Assembly: GCA_025937035.1 (NCBI GenBank)
Contig: JAICSG010000045.1
Location: 1 to 12,812 of the forward strand
Length of the DNA stretch: 12,812 bases
Source: Thermoanaerobaculia bacterium
GTDB lineage: Bacteria > Acidobacteriota > Thermoanaerobaculia > Multivoradales > UBA5704
Reading direction: 5' to 3'
Shown: positions 6,349 to 12,812 of the stretch, piece after piece
Position numbering within the stretch: the first letter of the stretch is position 1
Layout: each line of letters starts with the position of its first letter
Notes under the pieces: generated by a model
Seen by the model: only the letters and a program-made list of their open reading frames with translations
Databases searched by the model: none
Told to the model about the DNA's origin: nothing
Program-made: the position numbers and the translations under genes

Positions 6349-8415
6349 ATGACGATCTCCCGAACCACCCAGAATCAACTGTCCAAGGGCGATTTCGACT
6401 CGATCGAGGGCGACTGGCTGGCGAAGATCGAGAAGGACCCCTCGGATCTCGAGTACTACGTCGGCGTCGCCCGCGCCCTCATCGGCACCGGCGAGGAAGG
6501 AAGGGCCCGCTCGCTCCTGGAGCTGCTCGACGACCACCTGCGCGAGAAAGGCCTGTGGGCGCCGCGCCTCCAGCTCCTCAAACGGGCCGGCGCCCTCTAC
6601 CTCGCGGCCGACAAGCTCCACCCCACCGTCTCCTCCACCCTCGGCAAGCTCTACGGCGACCGCTCGACCTACAAGGCCCTCTACGAGGCCGTGGGGCTCC
6701 ACCGCGCCCCCACCGACATCCCCAAGACCTGGGAGAAGGTCGATCGCCTGGAGAGCCTGCTCGCCTTCGACGTCGGCACCGTGGTGGCCATGGAGGGCAA
6801 GGGGGTGGGCCGCGTGGTCGAGGCCAACCTCGGGCTCGAGAGCTTCAAGGTCGACTTCGAGCGGATCCGCGGCCTCACCGTCGGCTTCAAGGCGGCGCCG
6901 AAGCTGCTCAAGCCGCTCGCCACCCAGCACGTGCTCCGCCGCAAGCTGGAGGACCCCGCCTCGCTCAAGGCCCTGACGCCGCCGGAGCTGCTGCGCACCG
7001 TGCTCCAGAGCTACGACCGGCCGCTCACCGCCGGCGAGATCCGCGACATCCTCGCCGGGCTGGTCTCCGAATCCCAGTGGACCTCCTGGTGGACCGCCGC
7101 CCGCAAGCACTCCCAGGTGGTGGCGAGCGGCAGCGGCGCGCGCCAGACCTACCGCTGGGCCGACAGCAGCGGCGACGCCGTGGAGTCGGTGTGGAAGGCG
7201 TTCGAGCGCGCCGATCCGCGCAAGAAGATCGAGCGCCTGCGCCGCGAGGGGGCCCGCGACGAGGGGCTCCGCGACCGCATGGCCGCCAATCTCGCGGAGG
7301 TGGGCGAAAAGGTGGCCGACAGCGACCCCGGCCTCGCCTTCGAGATCTGGTTCGCCATCGAGCGCAGCGGCTCGAAGATCGTCGATCAGGTCGACTGGAC
7401 GCCGGACGACCTGCTGGCCGATCAGCCGCAGCGGGTCTTCGGCGGCATCGAGGAGCGGCTCCTGCGCGAGCGGGCCTACGCGATGACCCGCGAGCGCCGC
7501 GAGGACTGGCCCGCCATCTACCGCGACGCCATGACCAAGGAGTCCGACCCCAGAGCCCTCGACCTCCTGGCCGACGGCCTCTCCGAGGGGGCGCCCCGCG
7601 AGCTCGACCGCCTGCTCGACAGCCTCCTCGCCCAACCGCACCGCAATCCGCCGGCCTTCGTCTGGCTGGCCGAGCGGGCGGCGGTGGACGAGGCGATGCG
7701 CACCCGCAACGCCCTGCGCATGCTGCAACAGATCCTCACCGCCCTCTCGCGCGACGAGTTCGCCCCCTACCGGGTCCGCCTGCTGGCCCTCGCCGAGTCC
7801 GGCGGCACCGTGCCGCGCCTGCTCAGCCACCTCAGCGAAGACCAGGCGGCGCAGGCCGAGGACGCCATCCAGCGGGCCGCGCCCCTGGAGCCCTACCAGC
7901 GCGAGCAGCTCGTCAACGCCATCCACCTCCGCTTCCAGGCGCTGCGCAAGGAGAGCGGACCGCCCCCCATCTATGCCCTCATCGGATCGGTGGAGGCCAA
8001 GCGGGCGGAGCTCCAACAGATCCTCTCGGTGGAGATCCCGGCCAACCGCAAGGCCATCGAGGAGGCCCGCGCCATGGGCGACCTGCGGGAGAACTTCGAG
8101 TACAAGTCGGCCCGCCAGCGGCACGAGTACCTGAACGCCCGCGCCGCCAGCCTCAACTCCGAGCTCCAGCGCGTCCGCCTGATCGAGCCCGGCGGCATGG
8201 ACACCTCCGAGGTGCGCATCGGCACCCGGCTGCATCTGAAGGGAGCGCGCCCGCGGGTGGTGACCATCCTCGGCCCTTGGGAGAGCAAGCCGGAAGAAGA
8301 CGTGATCTCCTACGAGTCCGATCTCGCCAAGGATCTCCTCGGCCGCAAGCCCGGCGACGCGGTCAGCCTGGGAGGCGAGAGCTGGACGATCGAGCGGATC
8401 GAGCCGTTCCAGTAG
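6349..8415 (+). CDS. Long N-terminally extended GreA/GreB-family transcript cleavage factor
   Basis: A 688-residue protein, against about 158 for normal GreA. The last 120 residues or so are Gre-like. Residues 540-615 give the antiparallel coiled coil with the tip motif GDLRENFEY, where D578 and E581 match the two acidic residues that place catalytic Mg in RNA polymerase. Residues 620-688 give the FKBP-like C-terminal domain (VISYESDLAKDLLGRKPGDAV). It should rescue backtracked polymerase by transcript cleavage through the secondary channel. Upstream lie a TPR-like helical stretch (about 15-110), a small beta segment FDVGTVVAMEGKGVGRVVEA from residue 140 that recalls CarD/KOW folds, a helical part with a WTSWWTAARK motif, and a long helical region (280-530). 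Spirochaete GreA proteins of about 900 residues have, as I recall, a similar extension. An in-frame opening continues far upstream but is shadow; ATG 6349 follows the intergenic repeat and has no Shine-Dalgarno. It stands alone on this strand. Confidence 0.85.
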   Translation: MTISRTTQNQLSKGDFDSIEGDWLAKIEKDPSDLEYYVGVARALIGTGEEGRARSLLELLDDHLREKGLWAPRLQLLKRAGALYLAADKLHPTVSSTLGKLYGDRSTYKALYEAVGLHRAPTDIPKTWEKVDRLESLLAFDVGTVVAMEGKGVGRVVEANLGLESFKVDFERIRGLTVGFKAAPKLLKPLATQHVLRRKLEDPASLKALTPPELLRTVLQSYDRPLTAGEIRDILAGLVSESQWTSWWTAARKHSQVVASGSGARQTYRWADSSGDAVESVWKAFERADPRKKIERLRREGARDEGLRDRMAANLAEVGEKVADSDPGLAFEIWFAIERSGSKIVDQVDWTPDDLLADQPQRVFGGIEERLLRERAYAMTRERREDWPAIYRDAMTKESDPRALDLLADGLSEGAPRELDRLLDSLLAQPHRNPPAFVWLAERAAVDEAMRTRNALRMLQQILTALSRDEFAPYRVRLLALAESGGTVPRLLSHLSEDQAAQAEDAIQRAAPLEPYQREQLVNAIHLRFQALRKESGPPPIYALIGSVEAKRAELQQILSVEIPANRKAIEEARAMGDLRENFEYKSARQRHEYLNARAASLNSELQRVRLIEPGGMDTSEVRIGTRLHLKGARPRVVTILGPWESKPEEDVISYESDLAKDLLGRKPGDAVSLGGESWTIERIEPFQ

Positions 8416-8444
8416 GTCCCTCCGTCTCTCGGGGGGAGGCCGTC

Positions 8445-8480
8445 CGTCCTTTTGGGGAGAGGGGTCTCCCCAAGAGGACG
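8445..8480. terminator. Strong hairpin between convergent genes, possible bidirectional terminator
   Basis: 8445-8460 pairs with 8465-8480 in a 16-bp stem (one G-T pair) closed by a GGGG loop. The core TTGGGGAGA/TCTCCCCAA is perfect. It sits in the 78-bp gap between the stop codons of the Gre-type gene (+) and the anti-sigma gene (-). Neither strand has a U-run after the stem (CTAAAG on plus, GACGG on minus), so it is not a classical intrinsic terminator. It could still stop polymerase with Rho or protect both mRNA 3' ends from exonucleases. Confidence 0.55.
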
Positions 8481-8493
8481 CTAAAGAAAGGCG

Positions 8494-9234
8494 CTACGCC
8501 GCGACCATCGGCCCATGGCTGTGACGGGCCGACTTCTGGACGGGCTGCGGCTCGAAGCCGATCACGCGGTTCGGCTGCTGGTTGCGGATCTCGACCGTCT
8601 CCAGATCGTAGCGCAGCACCACCGGCGAGCCGTCCTCCAGCAGGAGCTGGAGATCCGAATACCTGGTGAGCAGCGCCCGGCCCTGCGGGCTGCCGGCGTC
8701 GACGCGGGCGACCGGCGTCTGGCCTACGAGGCCCTTCTGGATCCAGCCGTCGTCGGTCCAGATGAACTCGCGGCCGGCGACCTCGCTGGTGGTGAGGAGC
8801 TGGCCGAGCTGCGCGCCCGGCTCGACGGTCACCACCTCCTGGCCCGGCCCCGGAGTCGGCGGCAGGCCCTCGGCCTCATGGTGGAGGGCGACGATCCCCA
8901 CCACCAGCGCGAGCCCCATCACGGCGGCCGTCCGCAGGGCGGCCCGGACGGGGAGGATGGGGAAGAAGATCAGGCAGAACGCATGGAGCGCCCGCTCGAA
9001 GCGGGGCGCCGGCGGCTGCACGGCGATCTGCTGGCGGATCTGCTGGCGCAGTGCCGCCGGCGGCGTGGCGCGCTCGACCCGGCCGAGGTCGCTGACGACG
9101 CGCTGCATGGCGTCCAGACGCGCGCCGCACTCCGCGCACGAGGAGCAATGCTTCTCAATCTGGCGGATCTCCGAGTAGCCGAGCTCGGCGTCGAGGTAGG
9201 CGGAGATCTGCTCAGTGGAAACGTGGCGATTCAT
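8494..9234 (-). CDS. Zinc-finger (ZAS) membrane anti-sigma factor
   Basis: A 246-residue protein. The N-terminal anti-sigma domain has the zinc-binding pattern H4-x24-H29-x3-C33-x2-C36, with an extra Cys at 30, matching the ZAS family. ISAYLDAEL and the helix after the zinc site are also typical. A membrane helix covers about residues 100-117 (LRTAAVMGLALVVGIVAL), preceded by another short hydrophobic stretch (85-96). The remaining 125 residues should be outside the membrane and include GREFIWTDDGWIQKGLVG and LLEDGSPVVLRYDLETVEI; I do not recognise that domain. The protein should hold the neighbouring ECF sigma factor inactive until an envelope or redox signal releases it. H-x3-C-x2-C proteins include both redox-responsive and redox-blind members, so the signal cannot be told. 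Its ATG overlaps the sigma stop (ATGA), giving tight stoichiometric coupling. Confidence 0.92.
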   Translation of the reverse strand: MNRHVSTEQISAYLDAELGYSEIRQIEKHCSSCAECGARLDAMQRVVSDLGRVERATPPAALRQQIRQQIAVQPPAPRFERALHAFCLIFFPILPVRAALRTAAVMGLALVVGIVALHHEAEGLPPTPGPGQEVVTVEPGAQLGQLLTTSEVAGREFIWTDDGWIQKGLVGQTPVARVDAGSPQGRALLTRYSDLQLLLEDGSPVVLRYDLETVEIRNQQPNRVIGFEPQPVQKSARHSHGPMVAA

Positions 9235-9824
9235 GACTGTTTCTCCAGGAGAGCCCGAAGCTGCTCCCGCCCCCGCGCGATGCGGGAGCGGACGGTCCCG
9301 ACCCGGACCCCCAGCACTTCAGCAATCTCCTCATAGGATAACCCCTCCAGGTCTCGCAACACCACTGCCTCACGGAAGACGGGAGGCACCTGGGACAGGC
9401 CCTCCATGACGCGGCGCCCCTCATCGGCGGCGACCGCCAGCTCTTCCGGTCCGCGGCCGGGATCGGCGATGGTGACGCCGCTGCCCTCCTCGGCCTCGTC
9501 GTCGATCGACTGCGTCGCCGGATAGTGGCGCGACAGGCGATCGCGGCAGTGGTTGATCGCGATGCGGAACACCCAGGTCTTGAGGGTCGAACGGCCCCCG
9601 AAGCTCCCCAGGTGGCGGTAGATGCGCAGGAAGATCTCTTGCGTCAGGTCGGCGGCCTCCTCACGGTTGCCCGCGAGGCGCAGGGCGAGGTTGTAGATCA
9701 TCTCGCCGAACCGTTCGTAGACCTCGTCGAAGGCCTGGAGATCGCCGCAGCGATGGCGTTCGACGAGCGCCACGTCGAGGGCCACATCGTGATGCGCTAC
9801 CGGGTACACCGTTGCGACGCCCAC
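9231..9824 (-). CDS. ECF-family RNA polymerase sigma factor (RpoE-like)
   Basis: 197 residues from GTG 9824, a usual ECF length. Sigma region 2 spans about residues 20-95, with AFDEVYERFGEMIYNLALRL, the core-binding and -10-reading segment DLTQEIFLRIYRHL, and TWVFRIAINHCRDRLSR. Region 4 spans about 140-192, with VFREAVVLRDLEGLSYEEIA and the HTH GVRVGTVRSRIARGREQLR. The linker is short and there is no extra C-terminal domain. It redirects RNA polymerase to stress-response promoters. A longer reading starts at TTG 9905, but I choose GTG 9824. GGGAGGA lies 4 bases before it, none lies before the TTG, the first 27 codons hold several A/T-ending codons, and an ECF-type promoter sits inside that stretch. 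Its stop overlaps the anti-sigma start by 4 bp. It lies downstream of the amidase gene but appears to have its own promoter. Confidence 0.93.
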   Translation of the reverse strand: MGVATVYPVAHHDVALDVALVERHRCGDLQAFDEVYERFGEMIYNLALRLAGNREEAADLTQEIFLRIYRHLGSFGGRSTLKTWVFRIAINHCRDRLSRHYPATQSIDDEAEEGSGVTIADPGRGPEELAVAADEGRRVMEGLSQVPPVFREAVVLRDLEGLSYEEIAEVLGVRVGTVRSRIARGREQLRALLEKQS

Positions 9825-9828
9825 CGAG

Positions 9829-9835
9829 TCCTCCC
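9829..9835 (-). promoter_or_regulatory. Ribosome-binding site selecting the GTG start of the sigma gene
   Basis: The minus strand reads GGGAGGA, CTCG, then GTG 9824-9822. This near-perfect Shine-Dalgarno, at 4 nt spacing, is the clearest in the window. The upstream TTG at 9905 is preceded by ACTTCCC and has none. Confidence 0.65.
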
Positions 9836-9861
9836 AGGGCGGATCGAGCCGCGCCCTGTTG

Positions 9862-9892
9862 TCATAGACCGTGGAGGCCTCGGAAAAGTTCC
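9862..9892 (-). promoter_or_regulatory. ECF (sigma-E-type) autoregulatory promoter of the sigma/anti-sigma operon
   Basis: The minus strand has GGAACTT (9886-9892), the textbook sigma-E -35 element, followed by 16 nt and GTCTATGA, with GTC at 9867-9869 as the ECF -10 core. Transcription would begin near 9857, about 33 nt before GTG 9824 and its Shine-Dalgarno. Positive autoregulation is the usual arrangement for ECF/anti-sigma pairs. The assignment rests on motif match and placement only. Confidence 0.65.
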
Positions 9893-9959
9893 CGAGATTC
9901 TTCAAGGGAAGTCTAGGGTAGCACCAAACGGGAGGGTGGGGGGAAAGGTGCGGGCGGCC

Positions 9960-11738
9960 CTACTTCGCCGTCTCCGCCACCATCTGCCCCGGCGCCGCCC
10001 CCTGCCCGTAGTAGGCCAGCAGCCCCTGCACCACGGCCTGGGCGACCTGCTGGCGGTAGGCGCGGGTCTGGATGAGGGCGCGGTCCTGGTCGTTCGCCAG
10101 GTTGCAGATCTCCAGCAGCGCCTTGGCGGGGATCGAGTTGTAGCGCAGCACCGCCGGCACCCAGACGCTGTTGTCGCGGATGATCCGGTCGCGCACCGGG
10201 TTGAAGGGGTGGACCGGCAGGCCGGTGCTCTGGAAGGCGGCCACCACCTGCTTGGCGAGCTCGCGCGACAGGCCCTCGCTCTCCACCCGCTTCTGGCGCG
10301 GGAAGCTCACCGCCGGGCTCTCCTGCACCTCCTTGCGCGAGGCGTAGACCCCGCCGCTCTTGCTGTAGGTGCCGTCGCGCATGTCCGCCGCCGGCACGTA
10401 GGCCATCAGGCCCCGTAGCGAGGGGTGGAGGGAGTCGGCGTGGATCGACAGGAAGACCACCTTGTCCGGATCGCTGTCGGCCTTCAGCGTCTTGCGGTAG
10501 AGGCTGTTAGCCAGGTACCAGCGCAGGTTCACCCCCACCTTGGGATCGGCGATCGGATAGGGGGGCGTGGTCAGCACGGCGTGGCCGCGCGAGAAGGGGA
10601 GGACGTCCGTCTCCTGGACCTTGAACGCGTCGCCGTCGCGGGTGGTGACCAGCACCCGGGCCGCCGTCTGGGTCTCCAGCAGCCGCTTGATCCGCATGGC
10701 GACGTCGTACACGTAGAGGCTCTCCCAGACCCCTCCCATCGTCGCTCCGGAGTCGAGCCCGCCATGGCCGGCGTCGAGCACGATGGTGATCCCGGCCAGC
10801 CCCCGGGCCTTGACCTGGTTGCTGAAGCGGGCGCTCTGGCGCAGCCCCTCCTCGTACTCCTTGCGCTTCGGGTGCCCCTCGGGGAGGTACTCGGGCTGCA
10901 GGTATTCGAACGGGACCTTGACCCGGTAGCCGACCGGGATGTCGGTCACGTCCGGGATGCCGCTGCGCCGGGCGATCTTCAAGGCGAGATCGTTGACGTC
11001 CTTGGCGAAGACGCGGCCGGTGAAGCGCACCACCACCGAGGAGTAGAGGGCCTCATGGGGGCGCAGCCGGTAGACGGCGAACTCGCCGTCCTTGTCCGAG
11101 CCGTACTGGAGGAGATAGGGCTTCTCGGGCACGGGCAGGCCCGCGCGGAAGGCCGGCCGCAGCAGCTCCGAGGGGATGGTCACCGAGAAATCGCGCGCCA
11201 CGTCCTCGTCGTGCAGCTCGTTGTACTCGCGGATGGCGCGGAAATTCTCGCCGTCGCCGGTGAACCAGACCGCCAGATTCCACAGGCTCTCCCGCCGCAG
11301 CGGCCCCAGGCCCCGCACCTTGTGGACCCAGCCGTCGGCCGCGCCGCGGTCGCTAGGGAAGAGGGCCTGGACCACCTTGAGCTGGAGCTCCGGGGAGAGG
11401 AGGTCGAAGGGGATCGTGTAGCGGGTGCCGGCCTGAAAGGTCCCGGAGCCGCCGTTCGCCTCGGCGATCCGCGAGCCGAGCCCGGCGTCGCCGCACAGGC
11501 GGACGGCGAAGGCGCCCACCCCCTCGCCGCGGTGGGGAGTGGCCTCGAGGTTGAGGCCGTGCGTCTCGGAGAGGGTGGCGGTGAGGCCATCCTCCAGCGG
11601 CGCGCGCACCGTGGCGAGATCCACCGGAAGAGCGGGCACGGCGGAGGCCGCGTACACGGCGGAAGCACCAAACAGGGTCACCAGGGACAGCAGGGTCACC
11701 AGGGACAGGAAGAATCCGGTATCGGCGCTTTTCTTCAT
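9960..11738 (-). CDS. Secreted N-acetylmuramoyl-L-alanine amidase (Amidase_3) with LysM-like repeats
   Basis: 592 residues. A signal peptide covers residues 1-30 (MKK..., hydrophobic core SLVTLLSLVTLF, likely cut after AVYA). Residues about 55-285 hold three weakly similar modules, each ending in a strand-turn of the type IPFDLLSPEL (near 107), IPSELLRPAF (near 186) and VPFEYLQPEY (near 274). The second and third resemble degenerate LysM peptidoglycan-binding motifs. The catalytic domain starts near residue 315 (ITIVLDAGHGGLDSGA). Zinc ligands are H325, E339 (GVWESLYVYD) and H433 (VVFLSIHADS), and the catalytic Glu is E543 (ALLEICNLAND). It cleaves the bond between muramic acid and L-Ala in the periplasm, as in cell separation or wall turnover. 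The frame is open upstream through gatA as shadow; ATG 11738 is the first start that gives a signal peptide. It lies 44 bp after gatA, and a long inverted repeat buries its start codon. Confidence 0.92.
   Translation of the reverse strand: MKKSADTGFFLSLVTLLSLVTLFGASAVYAASAVPALPVDLATVRAPLEDGLTATLSETHGLNLEATPHRGEGVGAFAVRLCGDAGLGSRIAEANGGSGTFQAGTRYTIPFDLLSPELQLKVVQALFPSDRGAADGWVHKVRGLGPLRRESLWNLAVWFTGDGENFRAIREYNELHDEDVARDFSVTIPSELLRPAFRAGLPVPEKPYLLQYGSDKDGEFAVYRLRPHEALYSSVVVRFTGRVFAKDVNDLALKIARRSGIPDVTDIPVGYRVKVPFEYLQPEYLPEGHPKRKEYEEGLRQSARFSNQVKARGLAGITIVLDAGHGGLDSGATMGGVWESLYVYDVAMRIKRLLETQTAARVLVTTRDGDAFKVQETDVLPFSRGHAVLTTPPYPIADPKVGVNLRWYLANSLYRKTLKADSDPDKVVFLSIHADSLHPSLRGLMAYVPAADMRDGTYSKSGGVYASRKEVQESPAVSFPRQKRVESEGLSRELAKQVVAAFQSTGLPVHPFNPVRDRIIRDNSVWVPAVLRYNSIPAKALLEICNLANDQDRALIQTRAYRQQVAQAVVQGLLAYYGQGAAPGQMVAETAK
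11673..11708 (-). repeat. Two tandem 18-bp repeats encoding the signal-peptide core
   Basis: The plus strand reads CAGGGTCACCAGGGACAG at 11673-11690 and, identically, at 11691-11708. Each is made of two 9-bp units (AGGGTCA, AGGGACA) spaced exactly 9 bp. In the amidase frame they encode LSLVTL twice, so the hydrophobic core is itself a DNA repeat. Units are multiples of three bases, so copy-number change would keep the frame. Confidence 0.9.
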
Positions 11739-11772
11739 GTCCCTGATGTCCCTGCTGTCCCTTGGTGTCCCT
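11738..11772. repeat. Four 9-10-bp tandem units TGTCCCT before the amidase gene
   Basis: TGTCCCT starts at 11738, 11747, 11756 and 11766 on the plus strand, with steps of 9, 9 and 10 bp. On the mRNA strand this is AGGGACA four times directly before the start codon. It fills nearly all of the 44-bp gap after gatA. The AGGG copies are the only Shine-Dalgarno-like sequence present. Confidence 0.85.
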
Positions 11773-11782
11773 TGTTTTTTCC

Positions 11783-12812
<1,030 letters not shown>

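Larger units (their letters stand above)
11673..11774. repeat. Long imperfect inverted repeat enclosing the amidase start codon
   Basis: The left arm 11673-11714 and right arm 11731-11774 are reverse complements with 4 mismatches and 2 single-base gaps over 44 columns. They surround a 16-nt loop (11715-11730). In the amidase mRNA the ATG (11738-11736) and everything from 36 nt upstream would lie in one arm, and codons for the signal-peptide core in the other. This is by far the longest palindrome in the window. Confidence 0.85.

Noticed and set aside
6331..8235. A 634-residue minus-strand frame opposite the Gre-type gene.
   Set aside because: Low-complexity Gly/Leu/Val/Ala composition without motifs. 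The plus strand carries the recognisable Gre domain and the expected codon bias.
9825..9905. Sigma-factor start at TTG 9905.
   Set aside because: No Shine-Dalgarno. The stretch contains an ECF promoter, and the GTG at 9824 has a near-ideal one.
9921..9951. GCACC...GGTGC inverted repeat between the amidase and sigma genes as a terminator.
   Set aside because: A 5-bp stem with a loop over 20 nt and no T-run; too weak to call.
11738..11774. CRISPR-like array suggested by repeated TGTCCCT.
   Set aside because: Units are 9-10 bp with no unique spacers and no cas genes; this is a short tandem repeat.

Overview
The window is about 70% GC by eye and densely coded, with nearly every third codon position G or C. 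The best lineage guess is Acidobacteriota, possibly a Thermoanaerobaculia-like group. The guess rests on the VWFA-type protein at the left edge, which resembles a family first defined in Acidobacteria, and on the mix of long Gre-type factor, RodZ-like protein and zinc anti-sigma factor. No phage, plasmid, transposase, tRNA, rRNA or CRISPR was seen. This looks like chromosomal housekeeping DNA with a few unusual non-coding structures.

Layout, left to right. (1) 1-717 (+) is the 3' end of a VWFA-domain protein, which overlaps tail-to-tail with the next block. (2) 5132-683 (-) is a tight five-gene operon: RodZ-like HTH/membrane protein, NP-motif helical-repeat protein, DnaJ-TPR protein, PP2C phosphatase and geranylgeranyl-reductase-type flavoprotein. 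Gene junctions are 2 bp, 14 bp, a 1-bp overlap and 16 bp. A leader of about 150 bp carries a sigma70-like promoter and a hairpin. (3) 6120-5362 (-) encodes a paralogue of the helical-repeat protein. (4) 6121-6348 is a divergent intergenic region holding a 141-bp element with 18-bp perfect terminal inverted repeats. (5) 6349-8415 (+) encodes a 688-residue protein whose C-terminus is a GreA/GreB transcript-cleavage domain. (6) A strong 16-bp hairpin lies between convergent genes. (7) 9824-8494 (-) is an ECF sigma factor and zinc anti-sigma pair whose ORFs overlap by 4 bp, with an apparent autoregulatory promoter. (8) 11738-9960 (-) is a secreted N-acetylmuramoyl-L-alanine amidase. (9) 12812-11783 (-) is the C-terminal part of GatA.

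Functionally, much of the window points at the cell envelope and its stress response: RodZ-like protein, murein amidase, ECF sigma/anti-sigma and PP2C phosphatase. The most unusual signals are five. A long imperfect palindrome built from 9-bp units encloses the amidase start codon and makes up its signal-peptide codons. The 6150-6290 element looks REP- or MITE-like. Two paralogous, unrecognised helical-repeat proteins flank rodZ. The Gre-type protein is greatly extended. The sigma factor's own promoter motif lies inside the longest possible reading of its gene. Three starts (sigma, RodZ-like, PP2C) are set downstream of the longest open frame, on the basis of ribosome-binding sites, promoter position, codon composition or domain boundaries.
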